NCBI GenBank assembly: GCA_021414185.1
Contig: JAIOOZ010000165.1
Location: 1 to 15,695 of the forward strand
Length of the DNA: 15,695 nucleotides
Direction: 5' to 3'
From: Betaproteobacteria bacterium
GTDB taxonomy: Bacteria; Pseudomonadota; Gammaproteobacteria; Burkholderiales; SG8-41
The notes under the pieces were generated by a model. The model made no database searches. It was not told the origin of the DNA and saw only the letters and a program-made list of their open reading frames with translations. The translations under genes and the position numbers were made by a program. Positions 7,543-15,107 of the stretch are shown one piece after another. Positions within the stretch are counted from its first letter, which is position 1; each line of letters opens with the position of its first letter.

Positions 7543-7573
7543 ATTATAACTTACCTCACAGAGCAAAGAACAA
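7543..7573 (-). promoter_or_regulatory. Candidate promoter for queF
   Basis: On the minus strand a perfect TATAAT lies at 7548-7543, with the weak TTGTTC (3 of 6) at 7573-7568 and a 19-base spacer. It sits in the 96-base AT-richer gap between the divergent queF and smc genes. The queF leader would be about 57 bases. I saw no preQ1 riboswitch motif in it. A promoter for smc must also lie here; TAAAAT at 7502-7507 (+) is one possible -10, but I see no good -35. Confidence 0.33.
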
Positions 7574-7574
7574 A

Positions 7575-8957
7575 TTGCGCCTCACTGAAATCAAGCTCGC
7601 TGGCTTCAAGTCTTTCGTAGATCCCACCAGTATTCCCGTGCCCGGCCAGCTGGTCGGCGTGGTCGGCCCCAACGGTTGCGGCAAATCGAACATCATCGAC
7701 GCGGTGCGCTGGGTGCTCGGCGAATCGTCGGCGAAACATCTGCGCGGCGAGACCATGCAGGACGTGCTGTTCAACGGCTCGGGCAACCGCCAGACCGTGA
7801 ATCGCGCGAGCGTCGAGCTGGTGTTTGACAACAGTCTCGGCAGGGCCGGCGGCCAGTGGGCAAGCTACGGCGAAATTTCGGTCAAGCGTGTGCTTGAGCG
7901 CGACAGCGAGTCGGCGTATTACATCAACAATCTGCACGTGCGGCGGCGCGATATCGCCGATATTTTCCTCGGCACCGGTCTGGGGGCGCGCGCCTACGCC
8001 ATCATCGAGCAGGGCATGATTTCGCGCATCATTGAAGCGAAACCCGAAGAACTGCGCATCTTCCTCGAAGAGGCGGCGGGTGTTTCGAAATACCGCGAAC
8101 GCCGGCGCGAAACCGAGTTGCGATTGGGCGATACACGCGAGAACCTGCTGCGCGTGGAAGACATCCGTCTCGAACTCGACAAGCAGCTCGAGCATCTGCG
8201 CGAGCAGGCGGAAGTGGCGCGCCAGTACCACAGTCTGCAGGAGCAGCTGCACCTGGCGCAGAACCTGCTGTGGCTGCAGAAAAAACGCGAGGCAGCGAGC
8301 GCGCGCGAACGTCATACGCGTGAAATCGAGAAGTTGGGCATAGAGCTGGAAGCCGAAACCGCGCGCATGCGCGAAGCAGAGCGCCGCATCGAAGAATTGC
8401 GCGACCGCCATCACACCGCAGGCGACGCCGTGCATGCGGCGCACAGCAGCCTGTATGAGACGAACGCGGAATTTTCGCGCGTGCAGCAGCAACTCCAGCA
8501 CGTGCGCGAAAACCGCCAGCGCATCAGCAACCAGCTGGCCGCCTTGCAAAACCAGCTCGAACAGGGTGAAGCCCAGTTGCAGGCGCAGCGCGCAAGCCAG
8601 GATGAATGGCGGCAGGAAGAGGCGCGCGCCCGGGAGCAGGCCGACGCCTGCCAGGCCGCCACCAGCGCAGCTGCCGCGCAATTGCCGATCGCCGAACAGG
8701 AGTTTCGCGCCAGCCAGGAAGAGCGCGACCGGCTGCAGCAGGAAGCCACCGAAAACGTGCAGGCGTTGCAGTTGGCGCACGCGAGCGGCGAACACGCGCT
8801 GAAAATACTCGCCCAGCTTGCGCAGCGCGAACAGCGCCTGCGCGAGGAGCAGGCAGCCCTGGCGCCCCCGGACAATGCAGAACTGGAACGGCTGCGCGCC
8901 GAGCTGGCCGCGCTGGAGGCGCAGCATCGCGACAAGCGCGCGCAGCTCGATGCCTAA
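7575..8957 (+). CDS. smc: Smc N-terminal fragment: ATPase half-head and ascending coiled coil
   Basis: As sequenced, this frame would give a 460-residue product. It contains the N-terminal half of the ATPase head, including Walker A and GTGLGARAYAIIEQGMIS, then LEEAAGVSKYRERRRE and a long heptad-type coiled coil rich in Glu, Gln, Arg and Ala. It ends before the hinge. Alone it could not dimerise through the hinge or hydrolyse ATP, because the signature motif and Walker B are on the C-terminal part. Confidence 0.85.
   Translation: MRLTEIKLAGFKSFVDPTSIPVPGQLVGVVGPNGCGKSNIIDAVRWVLGESSAKHLRGETMQDVLFNGSGNRQTVNRASVELVFDNSLGRAGGQWASYGEISVKRVLERDSESAYYINNLHVRRRDIADIFLGTGLGARAYAIIEQGMISRIIEAKPEELRIFLEEAAGVSKYRERRRETELRLGDTRENLLRVEDIRLELDKQLEHLREQAEVARQYHSLQEQLHLAQNLLWLQKKREAASARERHTREIEKLGIELEAETARMREAERRIEELRDRHHTAGDAVHAAHSSLYETNAEFSRVQQQLQHVRENRQRISNQLAALQNQLEQGEAQLQAQRASQDEWRQEEARAREQADACQAATSAAAAQLPIAEQEFRASQEERDRLQQEATENVQALQLAHASGEHALKILAQLAQREQRLREEQAALAPPDNAELERLRAELAALEAQHRDKRAQLDA
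8955..8957 (+). other. Premature in-frame TAA in smc
   Basis: The codons around the break read QLDA-stop-EASLPKLEQALREQ. Both sides continue the same coiled coil in the same frame, so a base substitution, not an indel, produced the stop. TAA also ends rluB, prmB, dapC and smc itself in this window, so it is a normal terminator in this genome. Confidence 0.9.
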
Positions 8958-8987
8958 GAAGCGTCACTGCCGAAGCTTGAGCAGGCA

Positions 8988-11093
8988 TTGCGCGAGCAGG
9001 GCGTGAACGTGGATACCGCCGCGCAGCAGGTGACGGCATTGACGGCGCGCGTCGATGCGCTGACACAGTTGCAGGACCGCATCGCGCGCAGCGAAACCAT
9101 GCAGGGCTGGCTTGCTTCCCACGATCTGAATGCGGCACGCCGCCTGTGGCAGGACATCGAAATCGAAGCCGGCTGGGAAGACGCGCTGGAAGCCGTGTTG
9201 CGCGAACGGCTGAATGCAATCGGCCTCGGCGATCTCGCGCAGGCGGCCCCCTGGCTCGGCGACCTGCCACCGGGCAAGATGACCGTATATACGGCCGCCG
9301 GCGACAGCGCCGCGCCGTCCGCACCTTTCGGGCTCGAACCTCTTGCCGGCTATGTACGCTGCAAGAACGCAGCCGCTGCCGGCGCGCTCGCCGACTGGCT
9401 GCACCAGGTTTACGTGGTCAAAGACCGCCGCGAAGGGCTCGCCTTGCGCGAGCGGCTGCCGGCAGGCGCGCTGCTGGTGTCGGGCGATGGTCATGTCTTC
9501 ACGCGCCACAGCGTGAGTTTTCACGCGCCGGACTCGGAGTTGCACGGCGTGTTGTCGCGCCAGCGCGAGATCGAATCTCTCACCGGCCAGCTTGCAGGCG
9601 AGCAGGCGACGCTGGCGTCGCAACGCAATGAACTCGCCGCCGCGGAAACGCAGTTTGAGCAGCGCAAGACCGCGCTCAACGAATTGCGTTTTGCGGTTGA
9701 ATCGCAACAGCAGTCATTGCACGAATCCGAATTGGCGATACTCAAGCTGTCGGAACAGGCGCAGCGCATAACCCAGCGCGGCGAGCAGATCGCGTCCGAA
9801 CTGGCGGAAATCGGCGCGCAATCGGGGCATGAGCGCGCCCAGCATGACGCGGCGCAGACCCGGATCAGTCAGTTCGACCGCCGGCGCATCGAGCTGCAGG
9901 GGCATCAGGCCAACACGCTCGAACAATATACCGCTGCGGAAACGGCACTGGAACAACAGCGCCTGGCCGCGCAGCAGGCCGAGCGCGCGGCGCAGGAGTC
10001 CGCATTCCATCTCAAGACCTGCGCGAACAAGATCGCCGAGGTCGAAAACGCCATCAATTTGATCGATGTCAACGTCGGTTCAGTGAAAAACGGCATCGCC
10101 CAGCACGAGCAGGAGCTGGGCGCGCTGGACGAGGCGCCGCTTAACGCTGAACTCGAGCAGGTCATTGCGGTGCGCGCGCAGAAGGAGCAGGCGCTGGCCG
10201 CGGCGCGCGATGCGCTCGAAGCAACTGAAACCGAACTGCGCGAAACCGAGCAGGAACGGCTCACCATTGAGCAAAACCTCAATCCGATACGCGAGCGCAC
10301 CGGCGAAGTTAAATTGAAGGAGCAGGAAGCGCGCCTGATGGAGGAGCAATTCGCGCAGCAGCTCGCCGAAGCCGGCGCCAACGAGCAGGAAGTCGAGGCG
10401 CAGCTCGAAAAAGGCAAACGCTCGGGCGCGTTGCAGGCCGATATCGTGCGGCTGAGCGGCGAAATCGGCGCGTTGGGCGCAGTGAACCTCGCGGCGCTGG
10501 AAGAACTCGACTCCTCGCAGCAGCGCAAGAACTACCTTGATGCCCAGTCGCTGGACCTCAACCAGGCGCTCACCACGCTGGAAGACGCGATCCGGCGCAT
10601 CGACCGCGAGACGCGCGAACGCCTGCAGCACACGTTCGACGAGGTGAACGGGCATTTCGGCCGGCTGTTTCCGTCGTTGTTCGGCGGCGGCCAGGCCAAG
10701 CTGGTGCTCTCTGGCGAAGAGATACTCGACAGCGGCGTGCAGGTCATCGCGCAGCCGCCGGGCAAGAAGAACAGTTCTATCCACCTGCTGTCGGGCGGCG
10801 AAAAGGCGCTGACCGCGCTATCGCTGGTGTTCGCGCTGTTCCAGCTGAATCCGGCGCCGTTCTGTCTGCTCGATGAGGTCGATGCGCCGCTTGACGATAC
10901 CAATACCGAGCGTTTTTGCGAGCTGGTGAAAAAAATGTCGGTCAACTCGCAGTTCCTGTTTATCAGCCACAACAAAATCACGATGGAGCTCGCCAACCAG
11001 CTGATCGGCGTTACCATGCAGGAAGCCGGCGTCTCGCGCGTCGTCGCGGTCGATATCGAGGAAGCCATGAAGCTCGCCGAAGAAGCTGCGTAA
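8988..11093 (+). CDS. smc: Smc C-terminal fragment: hinge, descending coiled coil and ATPase half-head
   Basis: The open frame resumes directly after the premature stop. The first usable start is TTG 8988 (701 residues), with only a weak AGCAGG upstream; GTG 9003 is another option. The fragment carries the hinge (WLASHDLNAARRLW, AGWEDALEAVLRERL, GHVFTRHSVSFHAPDSELHGVLSRQREIE), the returning coiled coil, FGGGQAKLVL, the ABC signature LLSGGEKALTALSLVFALF and Walker B with DEVDAPLDD. The TAA at 11091 is nine bases before zipA. Whether it is translated separately is unknown. Confidence 0.8.
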   Translation: MREQGVNVDTAAQQVTALTARVDALTQLQDRIARSETMQGWLASHDLNAARRLWQDIEIEAGWEDALEAVLRERLNAIGLGDLAQAAPWLGDLPPGKMTVYTAAGDSAAPSAPFGLEPLAGYVRCKNAAAAGALADWLHQVYVVKDRREGLALRERLPAGALLVSGDGHVFTRHSVSFHAPDSELHGVLSRQREIESLTGQLAGEQATLASQRNELAAAETQFEQRKTALNELRFAVESQQQSLHESELAILKLSEQAQRITQRGEQIASELAEIGAQSGHERAQHDAAQTRISQFDRRRIELQGHQANTLEQYTAAETALEQQRLAAQQAERAAQESAFHLKTCANKIAEVENAINLIDVNVGSVKNGIAQHEQELGALDEAPLNAELEQVIAVRAQKEQALAAARDALEATETELRETEQERLTIEQNLNPIRERTGEVKLKEQEARLMEEQFAQQLAEAGANEQEVEAQLEKGKRSGALQADIVRLSGEIGALGAVNLAALEELDSSQQRKNYLDAQSLDLNQALTTLEDAIRRIDRETRERLQHTFDEVNGHFGRLFPSLFGGGQAKLVLSGEEILDSGVQVIAQPPGKKNSSIHLLSGGEKALTALSLVFALFQLNPAPFCLLDEVDAPLDDTNTERFCELVKKMSVNSQFLFISHNKITMELANQLIGVTMQEAGVSRVVAVDIEEAMKLAEEAA

Positions 11094-11102
11094 GCCACGG
11101 AA

Positions 11103-12176
11103 ATGAGCGATCTGCAGATCAGTCTGCTCGGGATAGGCGCCTGCGTCGTGGCCGGCGTTTATGCGTTCAACTTGTGGCAGGAACGCCAGTTCCGCCGCCG
11201 CTCGGAAGCGGCGTTCGCGCGCGAACATGACGACGTGCTGATGCCGGCAGCGCCCGCGGCAGATGGTGCGGCAGAGACGCGCATCGAACCCACCCTGGAT
11301 GCACCACCTGCTGCGCCGGTATTCAAGGCGCCGGTGCCGCGCGCGCGCGCGGCGGTCATGGTCGATCCGGTAATTGACTATGTCGTGGAAGCCGAACTTG
11401 CCGCGCCGGCAGCGAGCGCGGGGCTGCACGATGAACTGATAGGCCTCGCGCTGGACTGGCACAAGCCGGTGCTGGTCGCGGGCTACGATGCCGCGACCGG
11501 GGTATGGCAGCCGGCGGGCATGGACAGCGGGTCCGAACACGCGCAATTGCGTTTCGCGCTGCAGATGTCCAACCGCTCGGGCTGCATCGAGCAGGAGCAG
11601 TTGAGCGCGTTCCGCGATGCCGTGCAGAAGTGGGCGGAAAGCCGGGGCGGCAAAATCAAGTGTCTCGACATCGACCTCGCGCACGCGATGGCGGTGCAGC
11701 TCGACCGCTTTTGCGCCGACGTCGACATCGCAATCGGCGTTAACGTGGTGACGCGCGACGGCGCTCCGTTTTCCGGCACCAAGATCCGCGCGCTGGCGGA
11801 AGCGGGCGGACTGAAACTCGAGAGCGACGGCGTGTTCTATCTGCGCGGCGACAGCGGCAATACGCTCTACACGCTGGATAATCACGAACCCATGCCTTTC
11901 ATGCCGGAGCAGATCAAGACGCTGTCGACCGGCGGCGTGACGTTTTTGCTCGACGTGCCGCGTGTGGCGGATGCGCTGCGTGAATTCGAAGGCATGCTGG
12001 CCTGCGCGCGCAGTTTCGGGTCCACGCTCGGCGGCACGCTGGTGGACGACAATCGAAACGCGCTGACGGAAGATGCGATCGACAAGATCCGGCGCCAGCT
12101 GACGGGCATACTCGCGACGATGGAGGCGGGACAGATCGCCGCCGGAGGAGCGCGCGCGCTGCGTTTGTTTTCGTGA
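11103..12176 (+). CDS. zipA: Cell division protein ZipA (FtsZ-binding, C-terminal ZipA domain)
   Basis: ZipA is an inner-membrane anchor that tethers FtsZ filaments to the septum. The 357-residue protein has an N-terminal membrane helix (about 5-24, LLGIGACVVAGVYAFNLW) followed directly by basic residues (RQFRRR), a Pro/Ala-rich linker to about residue 100, and a C-terminal globular domain (about 105-345). The domain's GLHDELIGLALDWHKPVLVAGYD, ADVDIAIGVNV, GDSGNTLYTLDNHEPMPF and GGVTFLLDVPRV fit divergent betaproteobacterial ZipA better than E. coli ZipA. The location between smc and ligA, conserved in proteobacteria, supports the call. The TGA is followed without a gap by the ligA ATG, so translation is likely coupled. 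It looks intact. Confidence 0.85.
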   Translation: MSDLQISLLGIGACVVAGVYAFNLWQERQFRRRSEAAFAREHDDVLMPAAPAADGAAETRIEPTLDAPPAAPVFKAPVPRARAAVMVDPVIDYVVEAELAAPAASAGLHDELIGLALDWHKPVLVAGYDAATGVWQPAGMDSGSEHAQLRFALQMSNRSGCIEQEQLSAFRDAVQKWAESRGGKIKCLDIDLAHAMAVQLDRFCADVDIAIGVNVVTRDGAPFSGTKIRALAEAGGLKLESDGVFYLRGDSGNTLYTLDNHEPMPFMPEQIKTLSTGGVTFLLDVPRVADALREFEGMLACARSFGSTLGGTLVDDNRNALTEDAIDKIRRQLTGILATMEAGQIAAGGARALRLFS

Positions 12177-14192
12177 ATGGCCATAGCTCCGCACATCGTG
12201 AAGCGCGCGAAGGAACTGCGCGCCGAACTCGATCAGCATAATTACAATTACTACGCGCTGGACCAGCCGGTCATTGCGGACGCGGAGTATGACCGCCTGT
12301 TTCGCGAGTTGCAGGAGCTGGAGGAACAAAATCCGCAGCTGGTAACCGCCGACTCACCGACGCAGCGCGTCGGCACGCAACCGCTCGCCGAATTCGCCCA
12401 GGTCACGCACCGCACGCCGATGCTGTCGCTGAACAACGCGTTTGCAGACGACGAGATAGCGGCTTTCGACAAACGCGTGCGCGAAACGCTCGATGCGGCG
12501 GAAATTGAATACGCGGCCGAGCCCAAATTCGACGGGCTTGCGATCAGCCTGACGTATGCGGACGGCCTGCTGGTTACGGGGGCGACGCGCGGCGACGGCT
12601 ATACCGGCGAAGACGTCACGGTCAATTTGCGCACCTTGCGGTCCATTCCATTGAAGTTGCGCGCGCCGCGTCCACCGGTAATGCTTGAGGTGCGCGGCGA
12701 AGTGCTGATGCTGCGCGCCGATTTCGAGAGTCTCAACGCGCGCCAGCGCGAGCTGGGGGAAAAGGAATTCGTCAATCCGCGCAACGCGGCGGCGGGCGCT
12801 TTGCGCCAGCTCGATCCGCGCATCACGGCGACGCGACGGCTGGCTTTTTATGCTTATGGCACCGGCGCGGCTGCGGATGACGGGCTGCGCAAACATTCGC
12901 AGACCCTCGACCGGCTGGCCGAACTCGGTTTTCTGGTGACTGCCGAGCGCGCGGTCGTCAAAGGTGTTGACGGTTTGCTGGGCTATTACCGGGCCATCGG
13001 TGCCAAGCGCGTCAGTCTGCCGTTCGACATCGACGGCGTCGTATACAAGGTGAACGAACTGTCCGCGCAGAACACGCTGGGTTTCGTATCGCGTGCGCCG
13101 CGCTTCGCCATTGCGCACAAATTTCCGGCGGAAGAAGCGACATCGATAGTCGACGGCATCGATGTGCAGGTCGGACGCACCGGCGCGCTGACGCCGGTGG
13201 CGCGACTGCAGCCGGTATTTGTCGGCGGCGTCACTGTCACCAACGCGACTTTGCACAACGAAGACGAAGTACAGCGCAAGGACGTGCGAGTCGGCGATAC
13301 GGTAGTCGTGCGGCGCGCCGGCGATGTCATACCGGAAGTGGTGCGCGTGGTCATTGACAAGCGCCCGCTGCATACCCACGCGTTTGTCATGCCGGTGCGC
13401 TGCCCGGTGTGCGGATCGGAAGTGCGCAAGTCGGAAGACGAAGCGATTGCCCGCTGCAGTGCCGGTCTTTTTTGTCCGGCGCAACGCAAGCAGGCGCTGC
13501 TGCATTTTGCCAGCCGCCGCGCGCTGGATATCGAGGGGTTGGGCGACAAGCTCGTCGAACAGCTGGTTGATGCCGGCATTGTGCGCACGCCGGCGGATCT
13601 CTACAGGCTGGGCATCGCCAAGCTGGCGGAACTCGAGCGCATGGCCGAAAAATCGGCGACCAACCTCGTCGCCGCCATTGAAAAAAGCAAACAGACCACG
13701 CTGGCGCGGTTTATTTACGCGCTCGGTATTCGCAATGTTGGCGAGAGCACCGCGCGGGACCTCGCGCGTTATTTCGGCAATGTCGATCGCCTGGCGGCGG
13801 CGGACGTCGAGAGCCTGCAGCAGGTCTCCGATGTCGGTCCGGTGGTGGCGCAAAGCATTGCGGCTTTCTTTGCCGAACCGCACAATCGCGAGGTGATCGA
13901 GCAGCTGCAGGCAGCCGGCGTGACATTCGCCGAGACGGCGCAGCGGACAGTCGATACAGCGAGCCCGGTTTACAACAAGACCTTTGTGCTGACCGGCGCG
14001 CTGCCCAACCTGACGCGCGACGATGCCGCGCAGAAAATCCGCGATCGCGGCGGCAAAGTCAGCGGCAGCGTGTCGAAGAAAACCGATTATGTTGTTGCCG
14101 GCGCCGATGCGGGCAGCAAGTTCGACAAGGCGCGCGAACTGGGTGTTGCTATACTGGACGAAGCGGAACTCCTGAAGCTGCTGGATGAATGA
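12177..14192 (+). CDS. ligA: NAD(+)-dependent DNA ligase LigA
   Basis: LigA seals nicks between Okazaki fragments and during repair, using NAD+ as the adenylate donor. The 671-residue protein is full length. Domains in order: Ia (HNYNYYALDQPVIADAEYDRLF), adenylation domain with the KFDG motif (Lys117 is the adenylated residue), EVRGEVLM, NPRNAAAGALRQLD and DGVVYKV, OB fold (VGRTGALTPVARLQPV, NATLHNEDE), four-cysteine zinc finger (CPVCG then two more Cys about 20 residues on), helix-hairpin-helix repeats, and a C-terminal BRCT domain (NKTFVLTGALPNLTRDDA, KKTDYVVAG). No missing residue or frameshift seen. It starts directly after zipA, and its TGA overlaps the galU ribosome binding site. Confidence 0.98.
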   Translation: MAIAPHIVKRAKELRAELDQHNYNYYALDQPVIADAEYDRLFRELQELEEQNPQLVTADSPTQRVGTQPLAEFAQVTHRTPMLSLNNAFADDEIAAFDKRVRETLDAAEIEYAAEPKFDGLAISLTYADGLLVTGATRGDGYTGEDVTVNLRTLRSIPLKLRAPRPPVMLEVRGEVLMLRADFESLNARQRELGEKEFVNPRNAAAGALRQLDPRITATRRLAFYAYGTGAAADDGLRKHSQTLDRLAELGFLVTAERAVVKGVDGLLGYYRAIGAKRVSLPFDIDGVVYKVNELSAQNTLGFVSRAPRFAIAHKFPAEEATSIVDGIDVQVGRTGALTPVARLQPVFVGGVTVTNATLHNEDEVQRKDVRVGDTVVVRRAGDVIPEVVRVVIDKRPLHTHAFVMPVRCPVCGSEVRKSEDEAIARCSAGLFCPAQRKQALLHFASRRALDIEGLGDKLVEQLVDAGIVRTPADLYRLGIAKLAELERMAEKSATNLVAAIEKSKQTTLARFIYALGIRNVGESTARDLARYFGNVDRLAAADVESLQQVSDVGPVVAQSIAAFFAEPHNREVIEQLQAAGVTFAETAQRTVDTASPVYNKTFVLTGALPNLTRDDAAQKIRDRGGKVSGSVSKKTDYVVAGADAGSKFDKARELGVAILDEAELLKLLDE

Positions 14193-14195
14193 GGA
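14191..14195 (+). promoter_or_regulatory. Ribosome binding site deciding the galU start
   Basis: GAGGA, four bases before the ATG at 14200, overlaps the ligA TGA. It favours 14200 (MSVITKAVFPVAGLG) over the ATG at 14185, which lies inside the ligA end and has no such site. Confidence 0.7.
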
Positions 14196-14199
14196 CACG

Positions 14200-14463
14200 A
14201 TGAGCGTTATTACCAAGGCGGTATTTCCGGTGGCCGGACTGGGCACGCGCTTCCTGCCGGCGACCAAGGCGAGCCCCAAAGAAATGCTGCCGGTGGTCGA
14301 CAAACCGTTGATCCAGTACGCGGTGGAGGAGGCGGTGGCGGCGGGCATCACCGAGCTGGTGTTCATCACCGGCCGCAGCAAGCGCGCCATCGAGGACCAT
14401 TTCGACAAAGCGTTCGAAGTGGAGTCGGAACTGACCATGCGCGGCAAGCGGAGTCGGAACTGA
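14200..14463 (+). CDS. galU: GalU N-terminal fragment (nucleotide-binding part)
   Basis: This 87-residue product as sequenced has the nucleotidyltransferase signature GLGTRFLPATKASPKEMLP (from residue 13) and DKPLIQYAVEEA, FITGRSKRAIEDHFDKAFE. It ends in the duplicated segment with the out-of-frame residues RSRN. It has the UTP-binding loop but no sugar-phosphate site, so it should be inactive alone. Confidence 0.8.
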   Translation: MSVITKAVFPVAGLGTRFLPATKASPKEMLPVVDKPLIQYAVEEAVAAGITELVFITGRSKRAIEDHFDKAFEVESELTMRGKRSRN

Positions 14464-14478
14464 CCATGCGCGGCAAGC
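14421..14478 (+). repeat. Perfect 29-bp tandem duplication inside galU
   Basis: Two identical, directly adjacent 29-base units occupy 14421-14449 and 14450-14478; each begins GGAGTCGGAACTG and ends GCGGCAAGC. The bases flanking the units differ, so the unit is exactly 29. It introduces a TGA at 14461 and moves the rest of galU into another frame. Confidence 0.95.
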
Positions 14479-15098
14479 ACGAGATGCTCGCCATGGTGCG
14501 CGATGTCGTGCCGAAAAACGTCAAATGCATCTACGTGCGCCAGCAGGAAGCGCTCGGACTTGGGCATGCCGTGCTGTGCGCGCAACCGGTGGTCGGCGAT
14601 CATCCGTTCGCGGTGATCCTGGCGGACGATCTTATCGATGCGAAGCCGCCGGTCATGAAACAAATGGTCGACGTCTACCGTCGCGAGCGTTGCTCGCTGT
14701 TGGGCGTGCAGCAGGTATCGCGCGCCGAGACCCGGCAGTACGGCATCGTCAAGCCGGGCCGCCGCGAAGGCATTTTGTATCCGGTGACCGCCATCGTGGA
14801 AAAGCCGCATCCAAGCAAGGCGCCATCGCGCCTCGGCGTGGTCGGGCGTTACATACTGTCGCCGCGCATTTTTCATCATTTGCAGCGGGTGAAGCCCGGC
14901 GCGGGCGGTGAGATACAGCTGACGGACGGCATCGCGGCCTTGCTCGGCGACGAGCGCGTGCTGGCGCACCAGTTCACGGGTGTGCGCTACGATTGCGGCA
15001 GCAAGCTCGGTTATCTGAAAGCGAACGTAGCCTACGGACTCAAGCATCCCGAGGTCGCGCGCGAGTTTGCAAAACACCTTGCGGCATTGCGGCGTTGA
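14466..15098 (+). CDS. galU: GalU C-terminal fragment (sugar-phosphate-binding part)
   Basis: Open frame of 210 residues beginning at an ATG inside the second repeat unit, with no ribosome binding site. It contains RGKHEMLAMVRDVVP, QQEALGLGHAVLCA, the ILADDLIDA metal/nucleotide region, AIVEKPHPSKAPS, VVGRYILSP, GGEIQLTDGIAALL and YDCGSKLGYLKANVAYGLKHPE, all typical of the rest of GalU. It lacks the N-terminal GLGTR loop. Confidence 0.8.
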   Translation: MRGKHEMLAMVRDVVPKNVKCIYVRQQEALGLGHAVLCAQPVVGDHPFAVILADDLIDAKPPVMKQMVDVYRRERCSLLGVQQVSRAETRQYGIVKPGRREGILYPVTAIVEKPHPSKAPSRLGVVGRYILSPRIFHHLQRVKPGAGGEIQLTDGIAALLGDERVLAHQFTGVRYDCGSKLGYLKANVAYGLKHPEVAREFAKHLAALRR

Positions 15099-15107
15099 GC
15101 GGCGGCC

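Larger units (their letters stand above)
7575..11093 (+). pseudogene. smc: Chromosome segregation ATPase Smc, interrupted by in-frame TAA at codon 461
   Basis: Smc with ScpA/ScpB forms the condensin that organises and helps segregate the nucleoid. The reading frame from TTG 7575 to TAA 11091-11093 is 1172 codons, the normal length, and stays in one frame throughout. The only break is a TAA at 8955-8957. Order of parts: Walker A GPNGCGKSN (31-39), N-terminal coiled coil, the stop at 461, hinge (about 512-650), C-terminal coiled coil, ABC signature LLSGGEK (near 1072), Walker B CLLDEVDAP (Asp1100/Glu1101, counting the stop). A single substitution from CAA, GAA, AAA or similar explains the stop. 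The TTG start is kept because MRLTEIKLAGFKSFVDPT is the family's N-terminus. smc heads the smc-zipA-ligA run. It is either a true nonsense allele or a sequence error. Confidence 0.85.
14200..15098 (+). pseudogene. galU: UTP-glucose-1-phosphate uridylyltransferase GalU, frameshifted by a 29-bp duplication
   Basis: GalU makes UDP-glucose from UTP and glucose-1-phosphate, the donor for cell-surface polysaccharides and other glycosides. Two frames together encode a complete GalU: the first ends at TGA 14461-14463 and the second runs to TGA 15096-15098. They are separated by a perfect 29-bp tandem duplication (14421-14449 and 14450-14478). Deleting one copy joins them as VESELTMRGKHEMLAMV, the normal GalU sequence around its RGKHE motif, and gives 289 residues, a usual length. 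Because 29 is not a multiple of three, the present sequence cannot make full-length protein without frameshifting. Start set by the GAGGA site. It lies between ligA and hpt in a tight + strand run. Confidence 0.85.

Noticed and set aside
7551..8927. A 458-codon minus-strand frame opposite smc
   Set aside because: Leu/Phe/Arg/Gln/Ala-rich shadow of the coiled coil, no motifs, and it would cross the queF-smc promoter gap.
8955..8957. Recoding of TAA as a sense codon in this organism
   Set aside because: TAA ends rluB, prmB, dapC and smc itself in the window, at the expected family ends.
11337..11352. GC dinucleotide run in zipA as a slippage or phase-variable tract
   Set aside because: Short, lies in the Arg/Ala linker with the frame intact, and GC-rich runs are expected from the base composition.
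10818..12329. A 503-codon minus-strand frame opposite the smc end and zipA
   Set aside because: No family resemblance and no start signal; the + strand genes explain the region.
14421..14478. Programmed ribosomal frameshifting to rescue galU
   Set aside because: No slippery heptamer or following stem was evident, and the frameshift is fully explained by a duplicated 29-base unit.
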